Assembly: GCF_014645815.1 (NCBI RefSeq)
Contig: NZ_BMML01000015.1
Location: 224,540-263,661 of the forward strand
Source of the DNA: Streptomyces fuscichromogenes
Lineage (GTDB): Bacteria > Actinomycetota > Actinomycetes > Streptomycetales > Streptomycetaceae
Reading direction: 5' to 3'
DNA: 39,122 bases
Shown here: piece by piece, positions 7,269 through 15,343 of the stretch
Position numbering within the stretch: position 1 is the stretch's first letter
Layout of the letters: each line of letters starts with the position of its first letter
Position numbers and translations under genes: made by a program
The notes under the pieces: model-generated
Databases searched by the model: none
Told to the model about the DNA's origin: nothing
What the model saw: the letters and a program-made list of their open reading frames with translations, nothing else

Positions 7269-8396
7269 GTGACCGTCACCACGCCCCCTGCTTCCCGCGC
7301 GGCCGAGATTCTCTCCCGTCCCATCGCCCTGAACGGCCTCACGGTCCCCAACCGGATCGTGATGGCGCCGATGACCCGCCAGTTCAGCCCCGGCGGCGTC
7401 CCCGGCGAGGACGTGGTCTCGTACTACTCGCGCCGGGCCGCCGCCGGTGTCGGTCTGATCGTCACCGAGGGGACGTACGTCGGCCACGACTCGGCCGGGC
7501 AGAGCAGCCGCGTCCCGCGGTTCCACGGCGAGGAGCAGCTGGCGGGCTGGGCGAAGGTCGCCGAGGGGGTGCACGCGGCCGGCGGCACGATCGTCCCGCA
7601 GCTGTGGCACATCGGCATGGTGCGCAAGCAGGGCCAGCCGCCGGTCGCGGACGCCCCCGCCGTCGGCCCCTCCGGCATCCGTCTGGACGGCACCGAGGGC
7701 GAGGGCCGGGCGATGACCCGGCAGGACCTGGACGACGTGATCAGCGCGTTCGCCGAGGCCGCGGCCGCCGCCGAGCGCATCGGCTTCGACGGTGTCGAGC
7801 TGCACGGCGCCCACGGCTACCTGCTCGACCAGTTCCTGTGGGCGGGCACCAACCGCCGCACCGACGCGTACGGCGGCGACCGGGTCGCCCGCACGAAGTT
7901 CGCCGCGGAGGTCGTGGCGGCCGTACGCGAGTCGGTCTCCGCCGAGTTCCCGGTCATCTTCCGCTACTCGCAGTGGAAGTCCGACAACTACGACGCCCGC
8001 CTGGCCGAGACCCCCGAGGAGCTGGAGGCGATCCTCACCCCGCTGGCCGCCGTCGGCGTCGACGTCTTCCACGCCTCCACCCGCCGCTACTGGCTCCCCG
8101 AGTTCGAGGGCTCCGACCTGAACCTGGCCGGCTGGACCAAGAAGCTCACCGGCAGGCCCACCATCACCGTCGGCTCGGTCGGCCTCGACGGCGACTTCAT
8201 CAAGGGCTTCATGGGCGAGGGCTCCCCGCTCAAGAGCATCGACGACCTCCTCGACAGCCTGGAGCGCGACGAGTACGACATGGTCGCCGTCGGCCGTGCC
8301 CTGCTCCAGGACCCCGAGTGGGCGGCGAAGGTCCTGGCCGGCCGGACGGACGAGCTGTCGGCGTACGACGCGGCGTCGCTGAAGACGCTTGGCTGA
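7269..8396 (+). CDS. NADH:flavin oxidoreductase, Old Yellow Enzyme family
   Basis: FMN-dependent TIM-barrel reductase of about 375 residues; the family reduces activated C=C bonds and nitro compounds with NAD(P)H, often in electrophile detoxification. LTVPNRIVMAPMTR at the start, ADAPAVGPSG, FDGVELHGAHGYLLDQF, TDAYGGD and the FMN-phosphate end VAVGRALLQDPEW are all family landmarks. GTG 7269 is preceded by GAGGAG at 7255-7260; an upstream in-frame ATG at 7173 would place the candidate operator inside the gene, so I reject it. It stands alone between a terminator and a convergent gene. The physiological substrate cannot be read from the sequence. Confidence 0.9.
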   Translation: MTVTTPPASRAAEILSRPIALNGLTVPNRIVMAPMTRQFSPGGVPGEDVVSYYSRRAAAGVGLIVTEGTYVGHDSAGQSSRVPRFHGEEQLAGWAKVAEGVHAAGGTIVPQLWHIGMVRKQGQPPVADAPAVGPSGIRLDGTEGEGRAMTRQDLDDVISAFAEAAAAAERIGFDGVELHGAHGYLLDQFLWAGTNRRTDAYGGDRVARTKFAAEVVAAVRESVSAEFPVIFRYSQWKSDNYDARLAETPEELEAILTPLAAVGVDVFHASTRRYWLPEFEGSDLNLAGWTKKLTGRPTITVGSVGLDGDFIKGFMGEGSPLKSIDDLLDSLERDEYDMVAVGRALLQDPEWAAKVLAGRTDELSAYDAASLKTLG

Positions 8397-8525
8397 GCGT
8401 CGGCGGGGTGGTGGCGGCCGGCCGGGACGGTCTGTGTCCCGGCCGGCCCGGCTGTTCCGGGGTGTCGGAGGGTGCCTGCCGTGGACAGCCCACGGCCGTG
8501 GCGGGCGCGTCGGGTACGCGCACGG

Positions 8526-9242
8526 TCAGGTCACCGCCAGGAAGGTCAGGGCCAGCACCGCCTGGAGCGGCACGGACACGATCCCGAAGAGCAGGGCCCG
8601 GTTCCACGCGACGGACGGCTCCCGTCGGCGTCGTCCCGCCAGGGCCCATGACACCACGCCGGTCAGTGCCGGAATCAGGGCGATCAGGGCACACGCCAGC
8701 CGGAACGGCGTCCGGGGGTCCTCGGCCGCCCTCGTCCACAGCGGCTGGGTGTAGACAGCGTCGACCGCGAGCATGATCACCAGCCCGGCCCCGGCCACGC
8801 GCACTTCCCTGCCCTCGGGCCGCCCGAGGCGCGCGGCGGTGTGGACCAAGGTGTGCGCCACGGCCACGCAGACGCACAGGACGGCCGCCGCCCCGGCCCA
8901 GTCTCCCAGCGCGCTCAGGAACTCCCCCGGCGACAGGGCGCTGACGAGGTCGAACGCCAGGCCGAAGGTCGTCACTCCGAGAGTGATCAGAAGCGACGTG
9001 CGCAGCTGCTTGAGCAGCCCCGGACCCCGGTCGAGGAGGAGACGGCGGCGGTGCACGCCGTGGACCGCGCAGTGCACCACGGCCACCAGGACACAGAGGA
9101 CGACCGTGGTCAGGGCCCAGCCGCCCAGGGTCCCCGGGAGGTTTCCCCGCCGTGGGTGCTCGACGACGTCCACCACGAGGTCGAGGGCCCTGATCACGAG
9201 GACGAACAGCATCGAGACCCGTAGTTGCCCGATCAGGCGGTT
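8526..9242 (-). CDS. Integral membrane protein with two similar halves (unknown function)
   Basis: About 238 residues with some seven hydrophobic segments and short charged loops. No family is recognised. Two parts look alike: a segment with GGWALTTVVLCVLVAVVHCAVH and one with GDWAGAAAVLCVCVAVAHTLVH, both ending a helix with His-x3-His after a VLCVxVAVxH core, and each preceded by a similar helix ending in D-(L/V)-V. This suggests an ancient internal duplication, with histidines that could bind metal or haem. I chose ATG 9242, where the membrane protein begins; the reading frame stays open to 9407, but that stretch overlaps the promoter of the divergent GNAT gene and has no good ribosome site. 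Function unknown. Confidence 0.7.
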   Translation of the reverse strand, partial: NRLIGQLRVSMLFVLVIRALDLVVDVVEHPRRGNLPGTLGGWALTTVVLCVLVAVVHCAVHGVHRRRLLLDRGPGLLKQLRTSLLITLGVTTFGLAFDLVSALSPGEFLSALGDWAGAAAVLCVCVAVAHTLVHTAARLGRPEGREVRVAGAGLVIMLAVDAVYTQPLWTRAAEDPRTPFRLACALIALIPALTGVVSWALAGRRRREPSVAWNRALLFGIVSVPLQAVLALTFLAVT

Positions 9243-9351
9243 CATCACGACGCCGACGTCATAGGTATGCGCACTCCCGCTGTATACCGGGTCAACCTGA
9301 AGGAAGCGGCCGGTGGGGGCGGTGTACGGCCCCGCCGTTACCGTCGTCCTC

Positions 9352-9945
9352 ATGAGCCACTCCTCGCGGCAGGCCACGTCCGCCGATCTCGATGCCGTCG
9401 TGTCCACGTTGACCAGTGCCTTCCTCCGGGACCCGGTGTGGGGGCCGGTCTTTCCGGACGAGGCCCGGCGGGCCGCGCAGATGGCGGAGCTGTGGCGGGT
9501 CTACGCCGATGCCGCGCTGCGCTATCCGTGGACGTTCGTGACCCCGGGCGCGGAGGCGGTGGCCGTGTGGATTCCGCCGGGCGGTGTCGAGCTGACCGAG
9601 GCGGAGGAGCGGCGGCGGGGCGAGGTGATGGAGCGGGTCGCGGGGGCCGGGGTGGCGCGGGCCGTCGAGGAGACGGAGGCGAGCTTCGGGGCCGCGCACC
9701 CGGAGGAGCCCTTCTACCATCTGACCATCCTCGGCACCCACGCCGACCACCGGGGCAAGGGGCTCGGCATGGCGCTTCTGTCCGACACGCTGGCCCGGCT
9801 CGACGACATCGGCGCGAACGCGTACCTGGAGTCCACGAACCCCGCCAACGACCGCCGGTACGAGAGCGTCGGCTTCGTCCCGCGGGGCGAACTCGTCACG
9901 CCGGGCGGCCAGACCGTGACGACAATGTGGCGCCCGGCCGGCTGA
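9352..9945 (+). CDS. GNAT family N-acetyltransferase
   Basis: A 197-residue acetyl-CoA-dependent acyltransferase. The acetyl-CoA loop is HADHRGKGLGMALL, preceded by the strand FYHLTILG, and the C-terminal motif YLESTNPANDRRYESVGFVP is typical. ATG 9352 follows a TACCGT hexamer (9339-9344) by exactly 7 nt, suggesting a leaderless transcript; there is no ribosome-binding site. Its stop codon TGA (9943-9945) is also the first triplet of a seven-unit tandem repeat. Substrate unknown. Confidence 0.88.
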   Translation: MSHSSRQATSADLDAVVSTLTSAFLRDPVWGPVFPDEARRAAQMAELWRVYADAALRYPWTFVTPGAEAVAVWIPPGGVELTEAEERRRGEVMERVAGAGVARAVEETEASFGAAHPEEPFYHLTILGTHADHRGKGLGMALLSDTLARLDDIGANAYLESTNPANDRRYESVGFVPRGELVTPGGQTVTTMWRPAG

Positions 9946-10140
9946 CAGCGCCGTCTGCTTCTTCGGCCTGTGACAGCGCTGTCTGCCTCTCCGGCCTGCT
10001 GACAGTGCCGTCTGTTTCTTCGGTGGGCTGGCGGTGGTGTCTGCCCCCGGTCGACTGACCGCCGCGTCTGCCCCCTGGCCCGCTGATCACGGCGTCTGTC
10101 CCCCGGCTCGCCGGCCGCGGCGCCTGCCCCTCCGGCCGGC
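9943..10140. repeat. Seven-unit degenerate 27-29 bp tandem repeat
   Basis: Units begin at 9943, 9971, 10000, 10029, 10056, 10084 and 10112. The common pattern is TGACnGCGCCGTCTGYCYCTTCGGCCTG, shown here only as a consensus; GYGTCTG in the middle is best kept and the sixth and seventh units are the most diverged. The second unit contains the palindrome GACAGCGCTGTC. Unit length is not a multiple of three, and the array lies between two plus-strand genes, so it is non-coding. After it, TTCCGGTG is repeated three times (about 10150-10175). This fills the 298 bp gap between the GNAT and phosphoesterase genes. Confidence 0.8.
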
Positions 10141-10243
10141 GGTTGCGGTCCTTCTTCCGGTGTTCCGGTGTTCCGGTGTTTCGGGCTGCCGGGCTTCCGG
10201 GTGTTCTGGGCAGTGGGGCCAACCGGCTTCTAGGCTCCGGGAG

Positions 10244-11116
10244 ATGAGGATCCTGCATCTCTCCGACACCCACCTGGACCGCACCGACGCCCCCAACCGG
10301 CGCGGTGTCAACGCCACCGCGTCCCTGCGGCTGATGCTCGACGAACTCCGGCATCTCCAGGGCCTCGACGCGGTCGTCGTCACCGGTGACCTCGCCGACG
10401 ACGGCGCGGTGGAGGCGTACACCGCCCTGCGCACGCTGATCGGTGACTACGCCGGGGCCCGTGACATCCCCGTCTTCTGCACCACCGGCAACCACGACGA
10501 GCGCGAGGCCTTCGCCAAGGTGCTGGGCAGTGGCCATCTCGCGGCCGACGGCACCGATCGCGCCGAGGCGGTGTTCGGGTCGCAGGAGCGCGCCGCGGTC
10601 AGCACGGTCGGCGGCCGGCGCTTCGTCACCCTGGACTCGCTCGTGCCCGGGAAGGTCTACGGCCGACTGGGCGCGCCCCAGCTGGAGTGGCTGCGCGAGG
10701 TACTGCGCACCCCGGCCGAGCGCGGCACGGTCCTCGCCTTCCACCACCCGCCGTTCGCCCTCGACCTCTCGGCGACCCAGCGGGCCTTCGGGCTCCGTGA
10801 CCCCGGGGACCTGGCGGCGGTGATCCGGGGGAGCGACGTACGGGTGATCCTCACCGGGCACTACCACCTCCAGCTCTTCGGCCTGCTGGAGTCGGTGCCG
10901 GTGTGGGTGACGCCCGGGGTCGTCAACCGGATCGACCTGACCGTGGCGGCCGGGGGAGAGCGGGCGGTGCGGGGTGCGAGCGCCTCGCTGGTGGAGCTGG
11001 ACGGGCCGGCGAGCCCGATGTTCCACACCTTCCACGCACGCGATCCGCAGGCGCACGAGACGGTCTACGAGATCGACGAGGAGCGCGCCCGAGCGTTCGT
11101 CGCCGAGCACGGCTGA
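10244..11116 (+). CDS. Calcineurin-like metallophosphoesterase
   Basis: A 290-residue two-metal phosphoesterase. All five metal and active-site blocks are present: LSDTHLD, VTGDLADDG, TGNHDE, FHHPP and TGHYH. The order and length resemble class III cyclic nucleotide phosphodiesterases such as CpdA, so cAMP or a similar phosphodiester is a reasonable but unproven substrate. ATG 10244 lies 7 nt after TAGGCT (10231-10236), the leaderless pattern; the GGGAG in between touches the ATG and is too close to work as a ribosome site. Confidence 0.9.
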   Translation: MRILHLSDTHLDRTDAPNRRGVNATASLRLMLDELRHLQGLDAVVVTGDLADDGAVEAYTALRTLIGDYAGARDIPVFCTTGNHDEREAFAKVLGSGHLAADGTDRAEAVFGSQERAAVSTVGGRRFVTLDSLVPGKVYGRLGAPQLEWLREVLRTPAERGTVLAFHHPPFALDLSATQRAFGLRDPGDLAAVIRGSDVRVILTGHYHLQLFGLLESVPVWVTPGVVNRIDLTVAAGGERAVRGASASLVELDGPASPMFHTFHARDPQAHETVYEIDEERARAFVAEHG

Positions 11117-11199
11117 GGGGGCGCCGAGGGGTGTAGTCGCCCCTCGGCACTCCGGTAGGGCATGTTGTCGCAGGTCAGCGGAGTTTTCCTGGAATTAAC

Positions 11200-11240
11200 T
11201 TGCTTAACTCAATCAATCGACTTAAGGTTGCTTAAGTCAA
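11200..11240 (+). promoter_or_regulatory. MarR-type operator cluster upstream of the MFS exporter
   Basis: TTGCTTAACTCAA (11200-11212) is repeated as TTGCTTAAGTCAA (11228-11240), 28 bp apart, differing at one base. Overlapping the second copy is a perfect inverted repeat GACTTAAG-GTTG-CTTAAGTC (11219-11238). AT-rich palindromes of this kind are typical MarR-family sites. The exporter starts 49 bp downstream. Confidence 0.7.
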
Positions 11241-11288
11241 GCAGTCACCACTTCGCTCATCGAGCCCGCCCGATGGAGGCCCGCCCCC

Positions 11289-12764
11289 ATGTCCGACGCC
11301 CTCACCCGACCCGCCGCGGCGGGAACACCCGCCCCGCCGAGGTCGAACGCCGTGGTGGCGGTGCTGGCCCTGGCCGGAATCGTCGTCTCGCTGATGCAGA
11401 CCCTGGTCATCCCGATCGTCCCGGAGCTGCCCACCCTGCTGAACGCCCCGGCCTCGGACACGGCCTGGGCGGTCACCGCCACCCTGCTGGCCGCGGCCGT
11501 GGCCACCCCGGTCGTGGGGCGCCTCGGCGACATGATCGGCAAACGGCGGATGCTGCTGACCAGCATCGTGCTCCTGGTCTCAGGCTCGGTCGTGTGCGCG
11601 CTGGCCGACTCCCTGGTCCCGATGATCGTCGGCCGTACGCTCCAGGGCCTGGCCGCCGCCGTCGTCCCGCTCGGCATCAGCATCATGCGCGACGCCCTGC
11701 CCGCCGAGCGGCTGGCCGGCTCCACCGCCCTGATGAGCGCCTCGCTCGGTGTCGGCGGCGCGCTCGGTCTGCCCGCCGCGGCCTTCATCGCCGACAAGTG
11801 GGACTGGCACATCCTGTTCTGGACCTCGGCCGCCCTCGGCGCCGTCGCCTTCCTGCTGGTCATGCTGATCGTGCCCGAGTCCAAGGTCCGCACCGGCGGC
11901 CGTTTCGACCTGGCCGGCGCGCTCGGCCTGTCCGCCGGTCTGGTCGCGCTGCTGCTCGCCGTCTCCAAGGGCGCCACCTGGGGCTGGACCTCCGGCACCA
12001 CCCTCGGTCTGGCCACGGCCGCCGTCGTGATCCTGCTCGCCTGGGGCTTCTGGGAGCTGCGCGCCGAGCAGCCGCTGGTCGACCTCCGTACGACCGCCAA
12101 GCCGCAGGTCCTCTTCACCAACCTGGCCTCGGTCGCCCTCGGCTTCTCGATGTTCGCGATGTCCCTGGTCCTGCCGCAGCTCCTCCAGCTGCCCGAGCAG
12201 ACCGGGTACGGCCTCGGCAGGTCGATGCTCACCGTCGGCCTGGTGCTCGCCCCGCAGGGTCTGGTGATGATGGCCATGTCCGCCGTCTCCGCCAAGCTCA
12301 CCCAGGCCAAGGGCCCCAAGGTCACCCTCATGGTCGGCGCGCTGATCGTCTCCGCCGGTTACGCCCTGAACATCGTGCTGATGTCCGAGGTGTGGCACCT
12401 GATCCTGGTCTCCTGCATCATCGGCGCCGGTGTCGGCTTCACCTACGGTGCGCTGCCCGCCCTCATCATGGGCGCGGTCGACCCCTCCCAGACCGGCGCC
12501 GCCAACAGCCTCAACACCCTCATGCGCTCCCTGGGCACCAGCTTCGCCAGCGCCCTCGCCGGCGTCATCCTCGCCCAGATGACCACCGACTTCGGCGGTC
12601 ACGCGCTCCCCTCCGAGAACGGCTTCAAGGTCGTCATGGCCATCGGTGCCGGGGCCGCCCTCCTCGCGTTCCTGGTCGCCACGCTCATCCCGCGCCGCAA
12701 GCCGGCCGTACCGGCCGAGCCCACGCCGACCGAGGAGCCCGAGGCGGTCACCGCCAAGGCGTAA
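11289..12764 (+). CDS. MFS drug exporter, DHA2-like (14 TM)
   Basis: A 491-residue proton-driven exporter of the plasma membrane. It has a short polar N-terminus, then about 14 hydrophobic segments; TPVVGRLGDMIGKRR is motif A in the loop between TM2 and TM3, and GRTLQGLAAAVVPLGISIMRDALP and SLGVGGALGLPAAAFI fit motifs B and C of drug:H+ antiporters. GGAGG at 11275-11279 sets ATG 11289. The operator cluster upstream suggests induction through a MarR-family repressor; the nearest candidate is the convergent MarR-GNAT gene, though that has its own, different operator. Substrate unknown. Confidence 0.9.
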   Translation: MSDALTRPAAAGTPAPPRSNAVVAVLALAGIVVSLMQTLVIPIVPELPTLLNAPASDTAWAVTATLLAAAVATPVVGRLGDMIGKRRMLLTSIVLLVSGSVVCALADSLVPMIVGRTLQGLAAAVVPLGISIMRDALPAERLAGSTALMSASLGVGGALGLPAAAFIADKWDWHILFWTSAALGAVAFLLVMLIVPESKVRTGGRFDLAGALGLSAGLVALLLAVSKGATWGWTSGTTLGLATAAVVILLAWGFWELRAEQPLVDLRTTAKPQVLFTNLASVALGFSMFAMSLVLPQLLQLPEQTGYGLGRSMLTVGLVLAPQGLVMMAMSAVSAKLTQAKGPKVTLMVGALIVSAGYALNIVLMSEVWHLILVSCIIGAGVGFTYGALPALIMGAVDPSQTGAANSLNTLMRSLGTSFASALAGVILAQMTTDFGGHALPSENGFKVVMAIGAGAALLAFLVATLIPRRKPAVPAEPTPTEEPEAVTAKA

Positions 12765-12782
12765 CCCTCCCCGACCCCACAG

Positions 12783-12822
12783 GCCGGGCGGCTCTCACCC
12801 CGACGAGTGAGACCCGCCCGGC
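12783..12822 (+). terminator. Terminator after the MFS gene
   Basis: GCCGGGCGG (12783-12791) pairs with CCGCCCGGC (12814-12822), extended inwards by CTCAC/GTGAG, 18 bp after the stop codon. Confidence 0.75.
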
Positions 12823-12847
12823 ACTTCTATGCTCCCGGACCGAACGG

Positions 12848-12929
12848 CCCCGAAGGGGGGGGCGCGGGGCTGCGTCCATATGCGGCTCCGCCGCGTGGGC
12901 GCGAGCACCCCCACCGGCCCGCGGCCGAA
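12848..12929. repeat. Dispersed GGGGCGCGGGG repeat, copy A (long form)
   Basis: Begins CCCCGAAGGGG then GGCGCGGGGCTGCG, contains the hairpin TGCGGCTCCGCCGCG, then TGGGCGCGAGC and a CCCACCGGCCCGC tail. Related copies lie at 21484 and 30455. From memory, variants of this element are very common in intergenic DNA of Streptomyces genomes. It occupies the gap between two convergent genes (12765-13044), which otherwise contains only the terminator and a doubtful 35-codon frame at 12966. Confidence 0.65.
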
Positions 12930-13044
12930 CGAACACATACCCCCGGTCGAAGAAAGCGAGTGACGATGACGGCGAGCAGCCCCCCGCCCCCTGCCCACGA
13001 CGAGCAGGCGGCTGTGTGCAGAGGGGGGTACGAGTGCGGGACCG

Positions 13045-13950
13045 TCACCGCTGCTCGGCTGACGGCGCGGTGATCCGCTTCTCGAACCAGTGGTGGGCGT
13101 AGGGCTCGTCGTTGAAGGCGGGGACCTCCTGGAAGCCGAAGGAGTGGTAGAGGCTGATCGCGGCGTCGAGCGTCTTGTTGGTGTCGAGGCGCAGGGTGTC
13201 GTAACCGTGCCGGGCGGCCCGCGCTTCCAGTTCGGTCAGGAAGCGACGGGCGAGGCCGAGCCTGCGGGCCTGCGGGGAGACCCACATCCGCTTGATCTCC
13301 GCCGGGGCCCCGGCCGGCAGCTTCACCCCGGCGCAGCCGATGGGTTCGCCGTGCAGCCGGGCGACCAGGAACAGGCCGTGCGGCGAGCGGAGCTCACCGG
13401 CGTCGGGCAGCAGGCTGCGGGCGGGATCGAAGCCGGTGTCGAAGCGCTCCTGCAACTCGGCGAAGTAGGCCAGCAGGCAGTGCCGGGCGTCCGGGTGGCC
13501 GGGGTCGACGACGTCCAGGGTGACCGTCCCGGCGGTCAGCAGCCGGTCGACCTCGGCCATGGCCGCGACCAGCCGGGCGCGCTGCGCGGCGTTGAGCGGC
13601 TGGAGCATCGAACCCGCCAGGTCGTCGCTGCGGTCGTCGAGCAGGGTGCGTTCCGCCCGCCCCTTCTCCGTGAGCCGCACGGTACGCACCCGCCGGTCCT
13701 GGGGCTGCGGCTCCACCGCCACCAGATCGTCGGCCTCCAGGGACCGCAGCAGCCGGCTGACGTACCCGGAGTCGAGCCCGAGCCGCTCCCGCAGCCGCCG
13801 CACGTCGTCGCCCCGCTCGCCGATCTCCCAGAGCAGCCGGGCCTCGCCGATCGGCCGGTCGCGGCCCAGGTAGCGGTCGTGGAGCACGCCCACGCGCTCG
13901 GTGACGGTGCGGTTGAACCGCCGTACTTGCTCGATCTGTGCCGCATCCAT
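13045..13950 (-). CDS. MarR-GNAT fusion: wHTH regulator with acetyltransferase domain
   Basis: 301 residues. Residues 1 to about 140 are a MarR winged helix (EARLLWEIGERGDDVRRLRERLGLDSGYVSRLLRSLE, then the wing DRRVRTVRLTEKG). Residues 150-300 are a GNAT domain (IKRMWVSPQARRLGLARRFLTELE as the acetyl-CoA site, LDTNKTLDAAISLYHSFGF near the end). Such fusions are known in actinobacteria, but what they acetylate is generally not established. The palindrome CTGACT-TT-AGTCAG lies four bases before the start codon and covers a TAAAGT hexamer 6 nt from it, so autoregulation of a leaderless transcript is likely. Convergent with the MFS gene. Confidence 0.88.
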   Translation of the reverse strand: MDAAQIEQVRRFNRTVTERVGVLHDRYLGRDRPIGEARLLWEIGERGDDVRRLRERLGLDSGYVSRLLRSLEADDLVAVEPQPQDRRVRTVRLTEKGRAERTLLDDRSDDLAGSMLQPLNAAQRARLVAAMAEVDRLLTAGTVTLDVVDPGHPDARHCLLAYFAELQERFDTGFDPARSLLPDAGELRSPHGLFLVARLHGEPIGCAGVKLPAGAPAEIKRMWVSPQARRLGLARRFLTELEARAARHGYDTLRLDTNKTLDAAISLYHSFGFQEVPAFNDEPYAHHWFEKRITAPSAEQR

Positions 13951-13953
13951 TCG

Positions 13954-13967
13954 CTGACTTTAGTCAG
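13954..13967 (-). promoter_or_regulatory. Operator overlapping the -10 of the MarR-GNAT gene
   Basis: CTGACT-TT-AGTCAG, a perfect inverted repeat. Read on the minus strand it contains TAAAGT, whose last base is 6 nt from ATG 13950. Binding of the gene's own product here is inference. Confidence 0.6.
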
Positions 13968-13993
13968 AGAAAGTGGAATCGCGCCATTGGTCG

Positions 13994-14569
13994 CTACAGA
14001 TTGCCGAGCGGCTCGATGTCCACATGTACGGGTGTGCCCCACACCCGGAGCACCTCGTAGTCGGTGAACTCGTGCACCAGCCGGTAGGCCATCGCCGGTC
14101 GGGAGCCGCGCCGCTGGGCGGCCAGGTACAGCTCGGCCTCCTGCCGGTCCCGCCGGGGGGTGCCGCACAGCTCCCACTCCCGGCCGTTCCACGCCTCCGG
14201 CAGCCAGCGCTGCTGCGGCTGCGGGCGGTCGCCCCGCACCCCGTACCGGGACATGGAGGGGCTGACGGCCTCGCCCGGCACCGGTCGGGGACCACTCGCG
14301 TACTCCGACCGCCGCGCGGCCCGCCGCCGCGTCTCGCAGAGCAGGCACAGGTCAGGGGCGCTCTCGTCCACGGGCCCCTGCGGATGCTCGGCGCACCGGG
14401 TGGTGGGCGCGGCCGCGCTGACGCTCTCCTCCAGCAGGTCGAGGGCGCGCCGCAGGTCGTCCTTCACCTCGTGCAGCTTGGCGTCGGGCGTGTCGGCGGA
14501 CAGTGCCTCCCCGTGCTCGCCGAGCAGACGAAGAGCGCGGCCCAGGGCGGTCAGCTGGGAGTGGTTCAT
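13994..14569 (-). CDS. Hypothetical protein with a possible zinc-binding CxxC segment
   Basis: 191 residues, not assigned to a family. The N-terminal half is helical (LTALGRALRLLGEHGEAL, DDLRRALDLLEESV). A middle segment has CAEH then, 17 residues on, CLLC, which could bind zinc. The C-terminus (AYRLVHEFTDYEVLRVWGTPVHVDI) looks like a small beta-rich domain. ATG 14569 is the first Met of the part that reads as real protein; upstream the frame turns into low-complexity Ser/Thr/Pro sequence antisense in character. No ribosome site is obvious. Downstream of, and probably co-oriented with, the Uma2 gene (44 bp gap). Confidence 0.65.
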   Translation of the reverse strand: MNHSQLTALGRALRLLGEHGEALSADTPDAKLHEVKDDLRRALDLLEESVSAAAPTTRCAEHPQGPVDESAPDLCLLCETRRRAARRSEYASGPRPVPGEAVSPSMSRYGVRGDRPQPQQRWLPEAWNGREWELCGTPRRDRQEAELYLAAQRRGSRPAMAYRLVHEFTDYEVLRVWGTPVHVDIEPLGNL

Positions 14570-14612
14570 GCCGACCAGGGTCGCACGGGGCGCTGACAAC
14601 ACGGCGGTGAGT

Positions 14613-15284
14613 TCAGTCGGCGTAGTCCTTGAGCTCCTCGGTGTCCAGGGTGAAGGCAAGGGGGGCGGGGAGCTCGACGAGGGTTCCCCAGGGGTAGGAC
14701 GCAGTCTCCTGGTAGCGGCTGTCCTCAGGGTCGCTGTAGACGACGACAGTGTTGTTGTCACGGTCGATGAGCAGGTAGACGGGGATGTCGACCGCCGCGT
14801 AGCCGACGGGTTTGTCGATGCGGTCCCGTTGATCGGTGTCGCGGTCGTGCGAGGTGATCTCGACGACCATGAGTACGCCATTGGCGGCAGACCACTCACC
14901 ATGCCCTTTGAAATGGCCTCGCGGCACTAGGGCCCCGTCGGTGCGTGCGCGACCCTTGCGGTAGGCCTCGGTCTTGACGCCGCGCTCGTGGTGGAGGCGC
15001 AGGTCGGGGCGGTGTTGCAGGCACTGCTCCAGCAGCCACATGTGGATCTCGCTGTGGTTGCCGTCCGGCATCGCCTTGACCTCTAGTTTTCCGTTGATGT
15101 ACTCAAGCCGGACCGTCTCCGGAGCTCGCCGATCCAGCTCTTCGAAGTCCTCGACGCTGAGGGGGTCCTTTGTGCGAACCTTCCCGTCGACGAATTCGAG
15201 CCGCACGCCCTCCGGGGCCACGCCCGCGAGTTCCTCGAAGTCCTCGACTGGCATTTGCGGTCGTTCAGCGGTGCTGGGGGTCAT
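14613..15284 (-). CDS. Uma2 family (PD-(D/E)xK nuclease fold) protein with duplicated N-terminus
   Basis: 223 residues. Uma2 (formerly DUF820) proteins have a restriction-endonuclease-like fold and are abundant in Streptomyces and cyanobacteria; their role is mostly unknown. GNHSEIHMWLLEQCL, ARTDGALVPRGHF, the VLMVVEITSHD strand with the catalytic-type Glu, and DKPVGYAAVDIPVYLLID are present. Residues 13-43 and 44-74 are two versions of one 31-residue module (VEDFEELAGVAPEGVRLEF..., VEDFEELDRRAPETVRLEY...), which is normally single. ATG 15284 is preceded by GAGGAGG. The preceding gene on the strand ends 60 bp upstream. Confidence 0.88.
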   Translation of the reverse strand: MTPSTAERPQMPVEDFEELAGVAPEGVRLEFVDGKVRTKDPLSVEDFEELDRRAPETVRLEYINGKLEVKAMPDGNHSEIHMWLLEQCLQHRPDLRLHHERGVKTEAYRKGRARTDGALVPRGHFKGHGEWSAANGVLMVVEITSHDRDTDQRDRIDKPVGYAAVDIPVYLLIDRDNNTVVVYSDPEDSRYQETASYPWGTLVELPAPLAFTLDTEELKDYAD

Positions 15285-15343
15285 GGCTTCGCCTCCTCCC
15301 CTCCATCGTGCCCCGGGGTGACGTCGTCGGACCGTAGGAGCGG

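Noticed and set aside
9943..10140. Possible CRISPR array
   Set aside because: Units abut with no spacers and diverge gradually; no cas genes nearby.
12966..13073. 35-codon frame with a GAAAGCGAG-like sequence ahead
   Set aside because: Runs into the 3' end of the MarR-GNAT gene, Pro/Ser-rich, no recognisable protein character.
14974..15321. Plus-strand frame opposite the Uma2 gene
   Set aside because: Ser/Arg-rich shadow of the Uma2 reading frame.
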